A stretch of DNA of 64,000 nt from Dipteronia dyeriana (lineage: Eukaryota > Streptophyta > Magnoliopsida > Sapindales > Sapindaceae), in the NCBI GenBank assembly GCA_032871835.1, contig CM065299.1, positions 47,504,706 through 47,568,705 of the forward strand, given 5' to 3'. Positions 39,701-52,131 of this stretch are shown here, piece by piece. How positions within the stretch are numbered: position 1 is the stretch's first letter; each line of letters opens with the position of its first letter. The notes below the pieces were generated by a model that worked only from the letters and a program-made list of their open reading frames with translations, did not search any database and had not been told where the DNA came from. The position numbers were made by a program, and so were the translations under genes.

Positions 39701-41579
39701 AATTGTTCTCGGGAACCACTCAACCTTAAGAAGGGGAACAACTTTTATTTTTTGGAAACCACTCTAACGTTATCTATAACTTCAAAATTTTTCCCGCGAA
39801 CAAATTCTCGTTGGGAGCAACTTAAACGTTTATGGAAACCACTATGACGTTCTGTCCAACGTTAGAGTTGGTCCCAGGAACCACTCAACCTTAAAAAGGA
39901 GAACAACTTTTATTATTTGGAAATCCTAAAATGTTATCTATAACGACAAAGTTATTCTCACGAATAACTTCTTTTTGGGAGCAACTTCAACGTTGATGGA
40001 AACCATTTTCTCGTTCTATCTAACGTTAGAGTTGTTCCCGGGAACCACTCAGCCTTAAAGAGGGGAACAACTATTGTATTTTTAGAAACAACTATAACGT
40101 CATTTATAACCTCAAAGTTGTTCACGAGAACTACTTCTCGTTGGGAGCAACTTCAACTGTGATGGAAACCACTTTGACGTTCTATCCAACGTTAGAGTTG
40201 TTACCGGGAAGCACTCAACCCTAACAAGGGGAACAAATTTTATTTTTTTGAAACCACTCTAACGTTATCTATAACGTCAAAGTTGTTCCCGAGAATAACT
40301 TCTCGTTGAGAGCAACTTCAACGTTGATAGAAACCACTTTGACATTCTATTTAACGTTAGAGTTGTTCCCGGGAACCACTCAAAACTTAACAAGGGGAAC
40401 AACTATTATTTTTTTGAAACCACTCTAACGTTATCTATATCGTCAAAGTTTTTCCCAAGAACAACTACAACGTTGATGAAAATCACTTTGAAGTTGTATC
40501 CAACGTTAGAGTTGTTCCGAGAACCACTCAAACTTAACAGGGGAACAACTTCTATTTTTTTGGAAACCACTCTAACGTTATCTATAATGTCAAAGTTGTT
40601 CCCGAAAAAAACTTCTCGTTGGGTGCAACATCAACACTGATGGAAACCACTTTGATGTTCTATCCAACGTTAGATTTGTTCCCACGAATCACTCAAACTT
40701 AACAAGGGAACAACATTTAATATTTTGAAACCACTCTAATGTTATCTATAACATCAAAGTTGTTCTCGAGAACAACTTCTCGTTGGGAGCAACTTCAAAG
40801 TTGATGGAAACCACTTTGATGTTCTATCCGACGTTAGAGTTGTTTCCGGGAACCACTCAAAATTAACAAGGGGAACAAATTTTATTTTTTTGAATCCACT
40901 CTTACGTTATCTGTAACGTCAAAGTTGTTCCCGAGAACAACTTCATATTGGGAGCAACTTCAACGTTGATGGAAACCGCTTTGACGTTCTTTTTAATGTT
41001 AAAGTTGTTCCCGGGAACCACTTAACCTTAACAAAGGGAACAACTTTTATTTTTTGGAAACCACTCTAACGTTATCTTTAACGTCAAATTTTTCTCGTGA
41101 TCAACTTCTTGTTGGGAGCAACTTCTGAAAATACAATCACGGTTAAATGCTCAAGGCTAACCTAGAGGGGGGGTGAATAGGTTAGGCACCTTTTTCGACT
41201 CCCTTAGAAACAAACAAAAGTTTGTCCTTCTAGATTGCTTGTATCACAATATATATATTAATTAAAGACAATTAATCAATATATAAACACAAGTAAAGTG
41301 TGATACAAACAAGTAATTGTAACGCATACACAATCTATATTATAATGAGGAAGTCAACATACATAAAGAGTTCTATCCACAATACAAATATTAAAGAGAT
41401 AGGGATAGAGAAAAGTTGACACAAGATATCACGTGGTAAACCTCCAAAGAGGAAACATCCATGGGCTAGCAGCCACCGGCAAACAAAATCCACTAGTAGA
41501 TAAGACAAGTACAATCTATCAAGTGACCTCTTCACCTATAAACTACCCTCCTATAATACTCTAGAAGTTGTCACCCTAT

Positions 41580-41880
41580 GCTCAACAATCCAAGGCTTCA
41601 CACCTCTTGTCAAGACTTCCTTGCTCACCTTATCCGGATCTTCGCAACCCAAGGCAAGACTTCTTGCTCAACTATCCGAGTCTTCCTGACCCTAGTCAAG
41701 ACTTCCTTGCTAACCTATCTGAGTTCTCCCAACTCTAGGCAAGACTTCTTGCTTGACTATCCAAGGCTTCACACCTCTAGCCAAGACTTCCTTGCTCGAC
41801 AATCCGAGGCTTCACACCTCTTGCCAAGACTTCTTGCTCAACACCATAGGTCTCACACCTATTGTCAAAACTTCATTCTC
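41580..41880. repeat. 43-bp minisatellite inside the solo LTR (7 copies)
   Basis: The core CAAGACTTCCTTGCTC (or close variants) begins at 41611, 41655, 41697, 41740, 41782, 41825 and 41866, spacings of 41-44 bp. Units also share a CCGAGGCTTCACACCTC-like portion. Confidence 0.92.
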
Positions 41881-42869
41881 ATAAGGCATCTAGGTGATCA
41901 TGAATGCAAAATGCAAACAAGCATGCAACATAGAATGCTATGATCAAAACATCTTATAGAAAATACTAGACATGAGCATGAATGCATAAATCACATATAG
42001 TCTACTTCATCATGCATGAGTAGTCAATCTAGATTATGTAAGATATGATCAACATTAATCACAAACTGGATTCATGCAAATAACTAAACTTGAATCACAA
42101 AATATGATCAACAAATCACAAGATCAAGTTTAAATCACAAAAACCTAAAACATGCTAAAATCATATGACAATATCAAATAGATCTAAGCATAAGTTCTAG
42201 AGCATATTCCTAATCATAGATTCAACAAATTACATGAATAGCTCAAAAGAACATAAGCACATGTATTATGTGCGAATTTCGGCCAAGAGAGCCTAATACT
42301 TGTGATGAACTATTTTTCACAAAATCAAACAATCAAAGATCACAAAATAGTCCTAGAATCAAAGCTAGCACAATACAATCCCAAACATGTGATAACATAG
42401 GCAAAATCAAAACCTAACTCAACATGAATGATTTCAATTGAAATTCAATCTAGCTTTGAAAGTGTTTAAAACACAAATCAAAACACTCACAATATACAAA
42501 TATATGTAGAAGAAGAAAACTCAAAGCAATTGACCAAGTTTTAAAAGAAAACTTAGAGAGAAAATCAATACCTTAGTTGATCTAGGTGCAGTCCCGTTTT
42601 TGTATGATTAGACACCAAAAAAAGCAGAAACATTAATTCAAACCTTTATAGAAAAGATGGAGGATGAATAGATGAACACTCTCAACTTCGAATCACTCAA
42701 ATTGGAGTTCAAATGAAGAAGTTATGGTGTTTGGAATGTAAGAAAATTTAGAGAGAAAATTCTGCACACTTGATTTGAATTTCTTCTTGGAATGAAATGT
42801 GAGAGGGAGAGAGATTATAAAGGAGTGGGAAAGAAGAAGGATGAAAAATCAATTTTGCCCTCCTTTGGA

Positions 42870-43010
42870 AGTGCTCCCCCGAGATGGCGCATGGGCAACT
42901 CGGGGCATCAAGGTTGTGCTGCCGAGATGGCCACGCGCCATCTCGGGCATGCACACCTCCATGGCCTTTTGGCCATGGTGCATTCCCCTCGCACTTTCCT
43001 CGCGTTCTTC
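42870..43010. other. GC-rich island with two hairpins in the solo LTR
   Basis: A GC-rich segment in otherwise AT-rich LTR. It contains CCGAGATGGC (42922-42931) and GCCATCTCGG (42937-42946), a perfect 10-bp inverted repeat with a 5-base loop. It also contains CCATGGCCTTTTGGCCATGG (42959-42978), a perfect 8-bp stem with a TTTT loop. Function unknown. An RNA structure in the LTR transcript is possible. Confidence 0.75.
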
Positions 43011-43411
43011 GGCCTCCAAAATTAGAATTTGAATCCATTAGACGATTACAAACCGTAACTCTCACACGGACATGGTCATATAAGATACTCAACCAAGAAT
43101 ATTATAACTCAACTCGATATACGAAGACGAAGACAATGTATAAAACATGAGTTGAAAGTGTAGTATCTTTTGACTTTGAACTTGAAATCAATAGATGAGT
43201 AACTGAAATGACCGAGACTCAATCAAGAATGATTTAAGACTAAATCCAAGTTCAATATCCATTTTATACAAACATATACACACACAAACACAATTCACAC
43301 TAGAATGCAAACTATATAGTGATAGTTTCCAATCATGCATATTCCAAAACATGTTATTTCCAAACCAATGCATAAGCATTCATCTTAAAGTGTGTGAATG
43401 TGTTATACATA

Positions 43412-43570
43412 GTGCACAATGATGCAGGGACACATATGAATGAATTGTATGTGTGTGCCTATAAAGGTGCACAATGATGCAGGGACACAAATGTATGATA
43501 TGTGTGTGTGCCTATAAAGGTGCACAACTATGCAGGGATACAAATGTATGATATGTGTGTGTGTGCTTGA
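43412..43570. repeat. 53-55 bp minisatellite inside the solo LTR (3 copies)
   Basis: GTGCACAATGATGCAGGG and variants begin at 43412, 43467 and 43520. Each unit ends in a TG-rich stretch and CCTATAAAG. Confidence 0.9.
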
Positions 43571-43772
43571 GCCTTGTAAGAGAAAGATAATGTCTTAGTA
43601 TACCTTTGTAGAAACAAATTGCATCCTTTCTCTTTGAAGACTTAGAACTTGCTTTGACTTGCTGTTTCTTCTTCCTTGAAGCTTGAATCATCATGAACCT
43701 AAACAACTAAGTCATTATAAGTAAACATCATTTTGATATGGAATTCATGCCAACACAAACTAAAACCTAACA

Positions 43773-46700
43773 ATTTCAACATTGATGGAAACCACTTTGA
43801 CTTTTTATCCAACGTTAGAGTTGTTCCCAGGAACCACTCAACCTTAACGAGAGGAACAACTTTTACTTTTTTAAAACCACTCTAACGTTATCTATAATGT
43901 TAAAGTTGTTCCCAGAAACAACTTCTTTTTGCGAGAAACTTCAACGTTGATGGAAACAACTTTGATGTTCTATCCAACGTTAGAGTTGTTCCTGGGAACC
44001 ACTCAACATTAACAACGGGAACAACTTTTATTTTTTTGGAAACAACTATAACGTTATTTATAACGTCAAAGTTGTTCCCGATAACAACTTCTCGTTGGGA
44101 GAAACTTCAACGTTTATGGAAACAACTTTAGTGTTCTGTCCGACGTTAGTGTTGTTCTCGGGAATCACTCAACCTTAAGAAGGGGAACAACTTTTATTAT
44201 TTGGAAAATCCTAAAATGTTATCTATAAGGACAAAGTTATTCTCGCGAATAACTTCTCTTTGGGAGCAACTTCAACGTTGATGGAAATGACTTTGACATT
44301 CTATCCAACGTTAGAGTTGTTCCCAGGAACCACTCAACCTTAACGAGGGGAACAACTTTGGTATTTTTAAAAACAACTATAACGTTATTTATAACATCAA
44401 AGTTGTTCCCGAGAACAACTTCTCGTTGGGAGCAACTTCAACATTGATGGAAACCAATTTAACGTTCTATCCAACGTTGGAGTTGTTTTCAAGAAGCACT
44501 CAACCCTGACAAGGGGGACAAATTATACTTTTTTGAAACCACTCTAACGTTATCTATAACGTCAAAGTTGTTCCCGAGAACAACTTTTCGTTGAGAGCAA
44601 CTTCAACATTGAAGGAAATAACTTTGACGTTCTATTTAACGTTAGAGTTGTTCCCATGAACCACTCAAACTTAACAAGGGGAATAACTTTTATTTTTTGG
44701 AAATAACTCTAACATTATCTATATCGTCATAGTTTTTTTCGTGAACAACTTCTCGTTTGGAGAAACTTCAACGTTGATGGAAACTACTTTGATGTTCTGT
44801 CCAACGTTAGAGTTGTTCCCGGGAACCACTTAACCCTAAGGTGGGGAACAATTTTTATTATTTGGAAACCACTCAAACGTTATCTATAACGTCAAAGTTA
44901 TTCTCGCGAATAACTTCTCGTTGGGAGCAACTTTAACGTTGATGGAAACCACTTTGACGTTCTATTCAACGTTAGAGTTATTCCTGGGAACCACTCAACC
45001 TTAGCGAGGGGGACAACTTTTATTTTTGGAAACAACTATAACGTTATTTATAATGTTAAAGTTGTTCCCGGAAATAACTTCTTGTTGGGAGCAACTTCAA
45101 CGTTGATGGAAAGAACTTTGATGTTCTATCCAACGTTAGAGTTTTTCCTGGGAACCACTCAACATTAACAAGGGGAACAACTTTTATAATTTTGGAAACA
45201 ACTATAATGTTATTTATAACGTAAAATTTGTTCCCGAGAACAAATTCTCATTGGGAGAAACTTCAACGTTGATGGAAACAACTTTTGCGTTCTGTCCGAC
45301 GTTAGAGTTGCTCTCGGGAACCACTAAACCTTAAGAAGGGAAACAACTTTTATTATTTGGAAAATCCTAAAATGTTATCTATAATGACAAAGTTGATGGA
45401 AACTACTTTGACTTTTTGTCCAACGTTAGAGTTTTTCCAGGGAACCACTCAACCCTAAGCTGGGGAACAATTTTTATTATTTGGAAACAACTCAAATGTT
45501 ATCTATAACGTCAAAGTTATTCTCGGGAATAACTACTCGTTGGGAGCAACTTCAACGTTGATGGAAACCACTTTGACGATCTATTCAACGTTAGAGTTGT
45601 TCTTGGGAACCACTTAACCTTAACGAGGGGAATAACTTTCATTTTTTGGGAAACAACTATAACGTTATTTATAACGTCAAAGTTGTTCCAGAGAACAACT
45701 TCGCATTGGGAGGAAATTCAACGTTGATGGAAACCACTTTTACGTTTTGTCCAACGTTAGAGTTTTTCTCGGGAACCACTTAACCTTAAGAAGGGGAACA
45801 ACTTTTATTATTTGGAAACAAGTCTAACGTTATCTATAACGTCAAAGTTACTCTCGGGAATAACTTCTCATTGGTAGCAACTTCAACGTTGATGGAAACC
45901 ACTTTAACGTTCTATCCAACGTTAGAGTTGTTCCCGAGAAGCACTTAATCTTAACAAAGGGGACAACTTTTTTTTTTTTGGAAACAACTATAATGTTATT
46001 CATAATGTCAAAGTTGTTCCTGAAAAAAACTTATCGTTGGGTGGAATTTCAACATTGATGATAACCACTTTGACATTCTATCAAACGTTAGAGTTTGTCC
46101 CGAGAACCACTCAATCTTAACAAGGGGAACAACTTTTATTTTTTTGGAAACAAGTATAACGTTATTTATAACGTCAAAGTTGATCCCGAGAGCAAATTCT
46201 CATTGGGAGCAAAATCAACGTTGACAGAAACCACTTTGACGTTCTATCCAACGTTAGAGTTGTTCCCGAGAACCACTCAACCTTAACAAGGAAAACAACT
46301 TTTAATTTTGGAAACCACTCTAACGTTATCTATAACGTCAAAGTTGTTCCTGAGAACAACTTTTCATTGAGAACAACTTTAATGTTGATGAAAACAACTT
46401 TAATGTTCTATCCATTGTTAGAGTTGTTCCCTTGAACCACTAAACCTTAACAATGGGAACAACATTTCATATCTATAACGTTAGAGTTTTTCCCGAACCA
46501 ACTTCCCGTTGGGAGCAACTTCAACATTGACAGAAACCACTTTGATGTTCTATCCAATGTTAAAGTAGTTCCCGGGAACCACTCATCCATAACAAGTGGA
46601 ACAACTTTTTTTTTTTGAAAACCACTCTAACGTTATATATAACGTCAAAGTTTTTTTCGAGAACAACTTCTCATTGGGAGCAACTTCAACGTTGATGGAA

Positions 46701-49700
46701 ACCATTTTGATGTTCTATCCAACGTTAGAGTTGTTCCCGGGAACAACTCATGTTAGGAGAATTTTTTTAATTTTTTTGAAACCACTTTAACGTTATTTGT
46801 AACGTCAAAGTTGTTCCCAAAAACAACTTCTCATTGGGAGCAACTTCAATGTTGTTGGAAACCAATTTGACCTTCTTTTTAACGTTAGAGTTGTTCCCGG
46901 GAACCAATCAACCATAACAAGTGGAACAACTTTTATTTTTTGGAAACCACTCTAACGTTATCTATAAAGACTAAGTTTTTCCAATAAACAAGATCTTGTT
47001 GGGAGCAACTTAAATGTTGATGGAAACCGTTTTCACGTTCTGTCCAATGTTGGAGTTGTTCCCGGGAACCAATCAACCTTAGGAAGGGGAACAAGTTTTA
47101 TTATTTGGATACAACTCAAACGTTATCTATAATGACAAAGTTATTCTAGGGAATAACTTTTCATCGGAAGCAACTTTAACGTTGATGGAAACCACTTTGA
47201 CGTTCTATCCAACGTTGGAGTTGTTTCTCGGAACCAATCAACCTTAACGAGGGGAACGTCTTTATTTTTTTTTAAACAACAATAACGTTACTTATAACGT
47301 CAAAGTTGTTCCCAAGAATAACTTCTTGTTTGAAGCAACTTCAATGTTGATCGAAACCACTTTGACGTTTTATCCAATGTTAGAGTTGTTCCTGGGAACC
47401 ACTCAACCTTGACTTGGGGAACAACTTTTATTTTTTGGAAACCACTCTAACGTTATCTAAAACGTCAAAGTTATTCCCGAAAACAACGTAAACGTTGATG
47501 AAAACCACTTTGAAGTTGTATCCAATATTACAGTTGTTCCCGGGAACCTACTCAACCTTAACAGGAGGAACAACTTCTATTTTTTTTTGAAACCACACTA
47601 ATGTTATCTATATTGTCAAAGTTGTTCCTGAAAACAACTTCTCTTTGGGAGAACAATCAACACTGATGGAAACCACTTTGACGTTCATCCAACGTTAGAG
47701 TTGTTCTCGGGAACCACTCAAACTTAACAAGGGGAATACCATTTATTTTTTTGAATCCGCTATAACGTTATATATAATGTCAAAGTTGTTCCCAAGAACA
47801 ACTTCTCGTTGGGAGCAACTTCAACGTTGATGGAAACCACTTTGATATTCTATCCGAAGTTAGTGTTTATCTCAGGAACCACTCAACATTAACAAGGGGA
47901 ACAAATTTTATTTTTTTGAATCAACTCTAACGTTATCTATAATTTCAAAGTTGTTCTTCTGAACAACTTTACGTTGGGAGCAACTTCAACGTTGATGGAA
48001 ATCACTTTGACGTTCTTTTTAACACGTTAGAGTTGTTCCTGGGAACCACTCAACCTTAACAAGGGGAACAACTTTTATTTTTTGGAAACCACTCTAACGT
48101 TATCTATAACGTCAAAGTTTTCCCCGCGATCAACTTCTCCTTGGGAGCAACTTCAACATTGATGGAAACCACTTTGACGTTCTATCCAACGTTAGAGTTG
48201 TTCCCGGAAACCACTCAACTTTAAGATGGGGAACGACTTTTATTATTTGGAAAATCCTAAAATGTTATTTATAATGCCAAAGTTATTCTCGGGAATAACT
48301 ACTCATTGGGATCAACTTCAACATTGATGCAAATCACTTTGATGTTCTACCCAACGTTAGAGTTGTTCCCGGGAACGACTTATCCTTAACGACAGGAACA
48401 ACTTTTACTTTTTTGAAACCACTCTAATGTTATCTACAATGTTAAAGTTTTTCCCGAAAACAACTTCTCGTTGGGAGCAAGTTCATCGTTGATGGAAATA
48501 ACTTTGATGTTCTATCCAACATTAGAGTTATTCCTGGGAACCACTCAACATTAATGAGGGGAACAAGTTTTATTTTTTTGGAAACAACTATAAAGTTATT
48601 TATAATGTCAAAGTTGATACCGAGAACAACTTCTTGTTGGGAGAACCTTCAACGTTGATGGAAACAACTTTGGCATTTTGTCCGGCGTTAGAGTTGTTCT
48701 CGGGAACTGCTTAACCTTAAGAAGGAGTATAACTTTTATTTTTTGGAAACCAATCTAACGTTATCTATAATGTCAAAGTTATTCTCGAGAACAACTTCTC
48801 ATTGGTAGCAACTTCAACGTTAATGGAAACCACTTTGACATTTTATCCAACGTTATAGTTGTTCCCCGGAAACCACTCAACCTTAACTTAGGGAACGACA
48901 TTTATTTTTTGGAAACCACTCTAACGTTATCTATAACGTTAAAGTTTCTCCCGAGAACAACTTCTCGTTAGGAGCTTCAACGTTGATGGAAACCACTTTA
49001 ATGTTCTGTACGTTAGAGTTGTTCCCGAGAGTCACTCAACCTTAAGAAGGGGATCTACTTTTATTGTTCGGAAACAACTCTAACTTTATCAAAAACGTCA
49101 AAGTTATTCTCGAGAAAAATTTCTTGTTGGGAGCAACTTCAACATTGATGGAAACCACTTTGATATTCTATCCGATGTTAGAGTTGTTCCTGGAAACCAC
49201 TCAACATTAACAAGGGGAACAATTTTTTTTTTGAATCCACTCTAACGTTATCTATAACGTCCAAGTTGTTCCCGAGAAAAACTTTACGTTGGGAACAACT
49301 ACAACGTTGATGGAAACCACTTTGACGTTCTTTTTAACGTTGAGTTGTTCTCGGGAACCACTCAACCTTAACAAAGGGAACAACTTTTATTTTTGGAAAC
49401 CACTCCAACGTTATCTATAACGTCAAAGTTTTTCTCGTGATCAACTTCTCGTTGGAAGCAACTTCAACGTTGATGAAAACCACTTTGACGTTCTATCCGA
49501 TGTCAGAGTTGTTCCTGGGAACCACTCTACCTTAAGAAGGGGAACGACTTTTATTATTTGGAAAATCCAAAAATGTTATCTATAATAGAAAAGTTATTCT
49601 CCGGAATAACTTCTCAATGGTAGCAACTTCAACATTGATGGAAACCATGTAGACATTCTATCCAATGTTAGAGTTGTTCCCGGGAACCACTCAACCTTAA

Positions 49701-52131
49701 CGACAGGAACAACTTTTAAATTTTTGAAACCACTCTAACGTTATCTACAATGTTAAAGTTTTTCCCGGAAACAACTTCTCGTTTGGAGCAACATCAACGT
49801 TGATGGAAACAACTTTGATGTTCTATCAAACGTTAGAGTAGTTCCTGGGTACCACTCAACATTAACGAGGGGAACAAGTTTTATTTTTTTGGAAACAACT
49901 ATAACGTTATTTATAACATCAAAGTTGTTCCCGAGAACAACTTCTCGTTTGGAGCAACATCAACGTTAATGGAAGCCACTTTGACGTTTTATCGAACGTT
50001 AGAGCTGTTCCCGGGAACCACTCAACCTTAATATAGGGAATGACTTTTATTTTTTGGAAACCACTCTAACGTTATCTATAACGTTAAAGTTTCTCCCAAG
50101 AAAAACTTCTTTCTGGGAGCTTTAATGTAGATGGAAACCACTTTGATGTTCTGTACAACGTTAGAGTTATTCCCGAGAGCCACTCAACCTTAAGAAGGCG
50201 AACTACTATTATTATTCAGAAACAACACTAACTTCATCTATAACGTCAAAGTTATTCTCAAGAATAATTTCTCATTGGGAGAAACATCAACGTTGATGCA
50301 AACCAATTTGACGTTCTATCCAACGTTAGAGTTGTTCCAGAGAACCACTTAACCTTAACGAAGGGAACAACTTTTATTTTTTTTTGGAAACAACTATAAC
50401 GTTATTTAAATCATCAAAGTTGTTCCCGAGAACAACTTCACATTGGGAGCAACATCAACGTTGATGGAAACTATTTTGACGTTCTATCCAACGTTAGAGT
50501 TGTTCCTGGAAACCACTCAACCTTAAAAAGGGGAACAACATTTGTTATTTGGAAACCAGTCTAGCGTTATCTATAACGTCAAAGTTATTCTCGGGAATAA
50601 CATTTTGTTTGTAGCAACATCAACGTTGATGGAAACCAATTTGACGTTCTATCCAACCTTAACAATGGGAACAACTTTTATTTTTTGGAAACCACACTAA
50701 CGTTATATATAACGTCAATGTTTTTCCCAGGAACAACTTCTCGTTGGGAGCAACTTCAACGTTAATGGAAACCACTTTGACGTTCTGTCCAACGTTAGAG
50801 TTGTTCCCGGGAACCACTCAACCTTAAGAAGGGGAACAACTTTGATTATTTGGAAACCACTCAAATGTTATTTATAACGTCAAAGTTTTTCTTAGGAATA
50901 ACTTCTCATTGGAAGTAACTTGAATATCGATGGAAATCACTTTGACGTTCTTTCAAACGTTAGAGTTGTTCCTGGGAACCACTCAACCTTAACCATGGGA
51001 ACAACTTTTATTTGTTTGGAAACAACTATAACATCATTTATAACATTAAAGTTGTTCCCGAGAATAACTTCTCGTTGGGAGCAACTTCAACGTTAATGGA
51101 AACCAAGTTGACGTTCTATCCAACGTTAGAGTTGTTCCCGGAAACCACTCAAGCCTAACAAGGGCAACAAATTTTATTTTTTTGAAACCACTCTAACGTT
51201 ATCTATAACGTTAAAGTTGTTCCCGAGAACAACCTCTCGTTGGAAGCAACATCAACATTGATGGAAACCACTTTGACGTTCTATTTCACGTTAGAGTTAT
51301 TCTCGGGAACCACTAAACCTTAACAAGGGGAACAACTTTTATTTTTTGGAAACCACTCTAACGTTATCTATAAAGTCAAAGTATTTCCCGGGAACAATTT
51401 CTCGTTGGGACAACCCCTTTGACGTTCTATCTAACGTTAGAGTTGTTCCAGGAACCAATCAACCTTAATAAGGGGAACAACTTTTTTTTTTGGAAACCAC
51501 TCTAACGTTATCTATAACATCAAAGTGGTTCCCAAGAACAACTTCTCATTGGGAACAACTTTAATGTTGATGGAAACCACTTTGACGTTCTATCTAACGT
51601 TAAAGTTATTCCCAGAAACCACACAACCTTAATAAGGTGAACAACTTTTATTTTTCGGAAACCACTCTAACGTTATCTATAACGTCAAAGTTGTTTCCGA
51701 AAGCAACTTCACGTTGGGAGCAACTTCAACGTTGATGGAAAAAACTTTGACGTCATATCCAACGTTAGAGTTATTGCCGGGAACCAATTAGCCTTAAGAA
51801 GGGGAACATTGGAAACCACTCTAACGTTATCGATAGCGTAAATGCTGTTCTCAGGAACAACTTCTCGTTGGAGCAACTTCAACATTGATGGAAACCACCT
51901 TTACATTCTATTAAACGTTAAAGTTGTTCCTAGGAACCACTCAACCTTCACATGGTGAACAACTTTTATTTTTTTGGAAACCACTCTAACGTTATCTATA
52001 AAGTCAAAGTTTTTCCCGGGAACAACTTCTCGTCGGGAGCAACTTCAACGTTGATAGAAACCACTTTGACGTTCTGTCCAACGTTAGAGTTTTTCCCGGG
52101 AACCACTCAACCTTCAGAAGGGGAACAACTT
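43773..52131 (+). repeat. 165-bp satellite array, block 3 (about 50 monomers)
   Basis: Continuation of the same array in the same orientation after the solo LTR. Contains variant monomers with GGAAAATCCTAAAATG (44207, 45359, 48250, 49560), also found in late block 2 (36650, 39425, 39922), which supports blocks 2 and 3 being one original array. The block ends abruptly inside a monomer at GGGGAACAACTTT (52131), with no visible target duplication. Confidence 0.96.
47700..50500 (+). repeat. About 1311-bp (8-monomer) higher-order repeat in block 3
   Basis: Consecutive variant monomers recur about 1310 bp apart. The GGAAAATCC variant is at 48250 and 49560 (1310). GACAGGAACAACTTTTA is at 48391 and 49702 (1311). 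The preceding GACGTTCTTTTTAA monomer recurs near 48010 and 49325. A related monomer order occurs at 40860-41125, directly before the solo LTR. Two copies only. Confidence 0.7.

Larger units (their letters stand above)
14666..41125 (+). repeat. 165-bp satellite array, block 2 (about 160 monomers)
   Basis: Same monomer and same orientation as block 1, uninterrupted for about 26.5 kb. The unit is 165 bp, a multiple of three, so one plus-strand frame stays aligned from monomer to monomer. Short frames of 60-85 codons commonly end in TTQP because CAACCTTAA supplies a regular stop. No gene or mobile element was seen inside the block. Higher-order organisation is listed separately for 15421-24400 and 24362-30750. 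From about 31 kb to 41 kb I did not find a clear higher-order period by eye. Confidence 0.97.
41126..43772 (-). mobile_element. Solo LTR of a second retrotransposon family
   Basis: A 2647-bp insertion in a satellite monomer. On the plus strand it starts TGAAAATACAATCACGG and ends AAACCTAACA. Read on the minus strand it begins TGTTAGGTTTTAG and ends with the CCTATTCACCCCCCCTCTAGG segment often seen near the 3' ends of plant LTRs. Flanks are ACTTC (41121-41125) and ATTTC (43773-43777), a 5-bp target duplication with one mismatch. Removing the insert restores GAGCAACTTC-AACATTGATGG. There is no internal gag/pol or second LTR, hence solo LTR. A non-autonomous element is the alternative. The reading frames inside (for example 41578-41943) arise from tandem repeats and are not genes. 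Confidence 0.85.

Noticed and set aside
14666..41125. CTTCTCGTTGGGAGC in each monomer as a CENP-B box
   Set aside because: It shares a TCGTTGG core with the mammalian box but misses several essential positions, including the CGGG part.
41578..41943. A 121-codon frame in the solo LTR
   Set aside because: It covers the 43-bp minisatellite, which shifts frame with each unit, so the peptide is not a consistent repeat and has no motif.
42748..43150. Several overlapping frames in the GC-rich island
   Set aside because: GC-rich sequence lowers stop frequency on both strands; no motif and no conservation with the related LTR.
1..52131. CRISPR-like regular repeat spacing
   Set aside because: Repeats are contiguous 165-bp units with no unique spacers, in a plant-type retroelement context.
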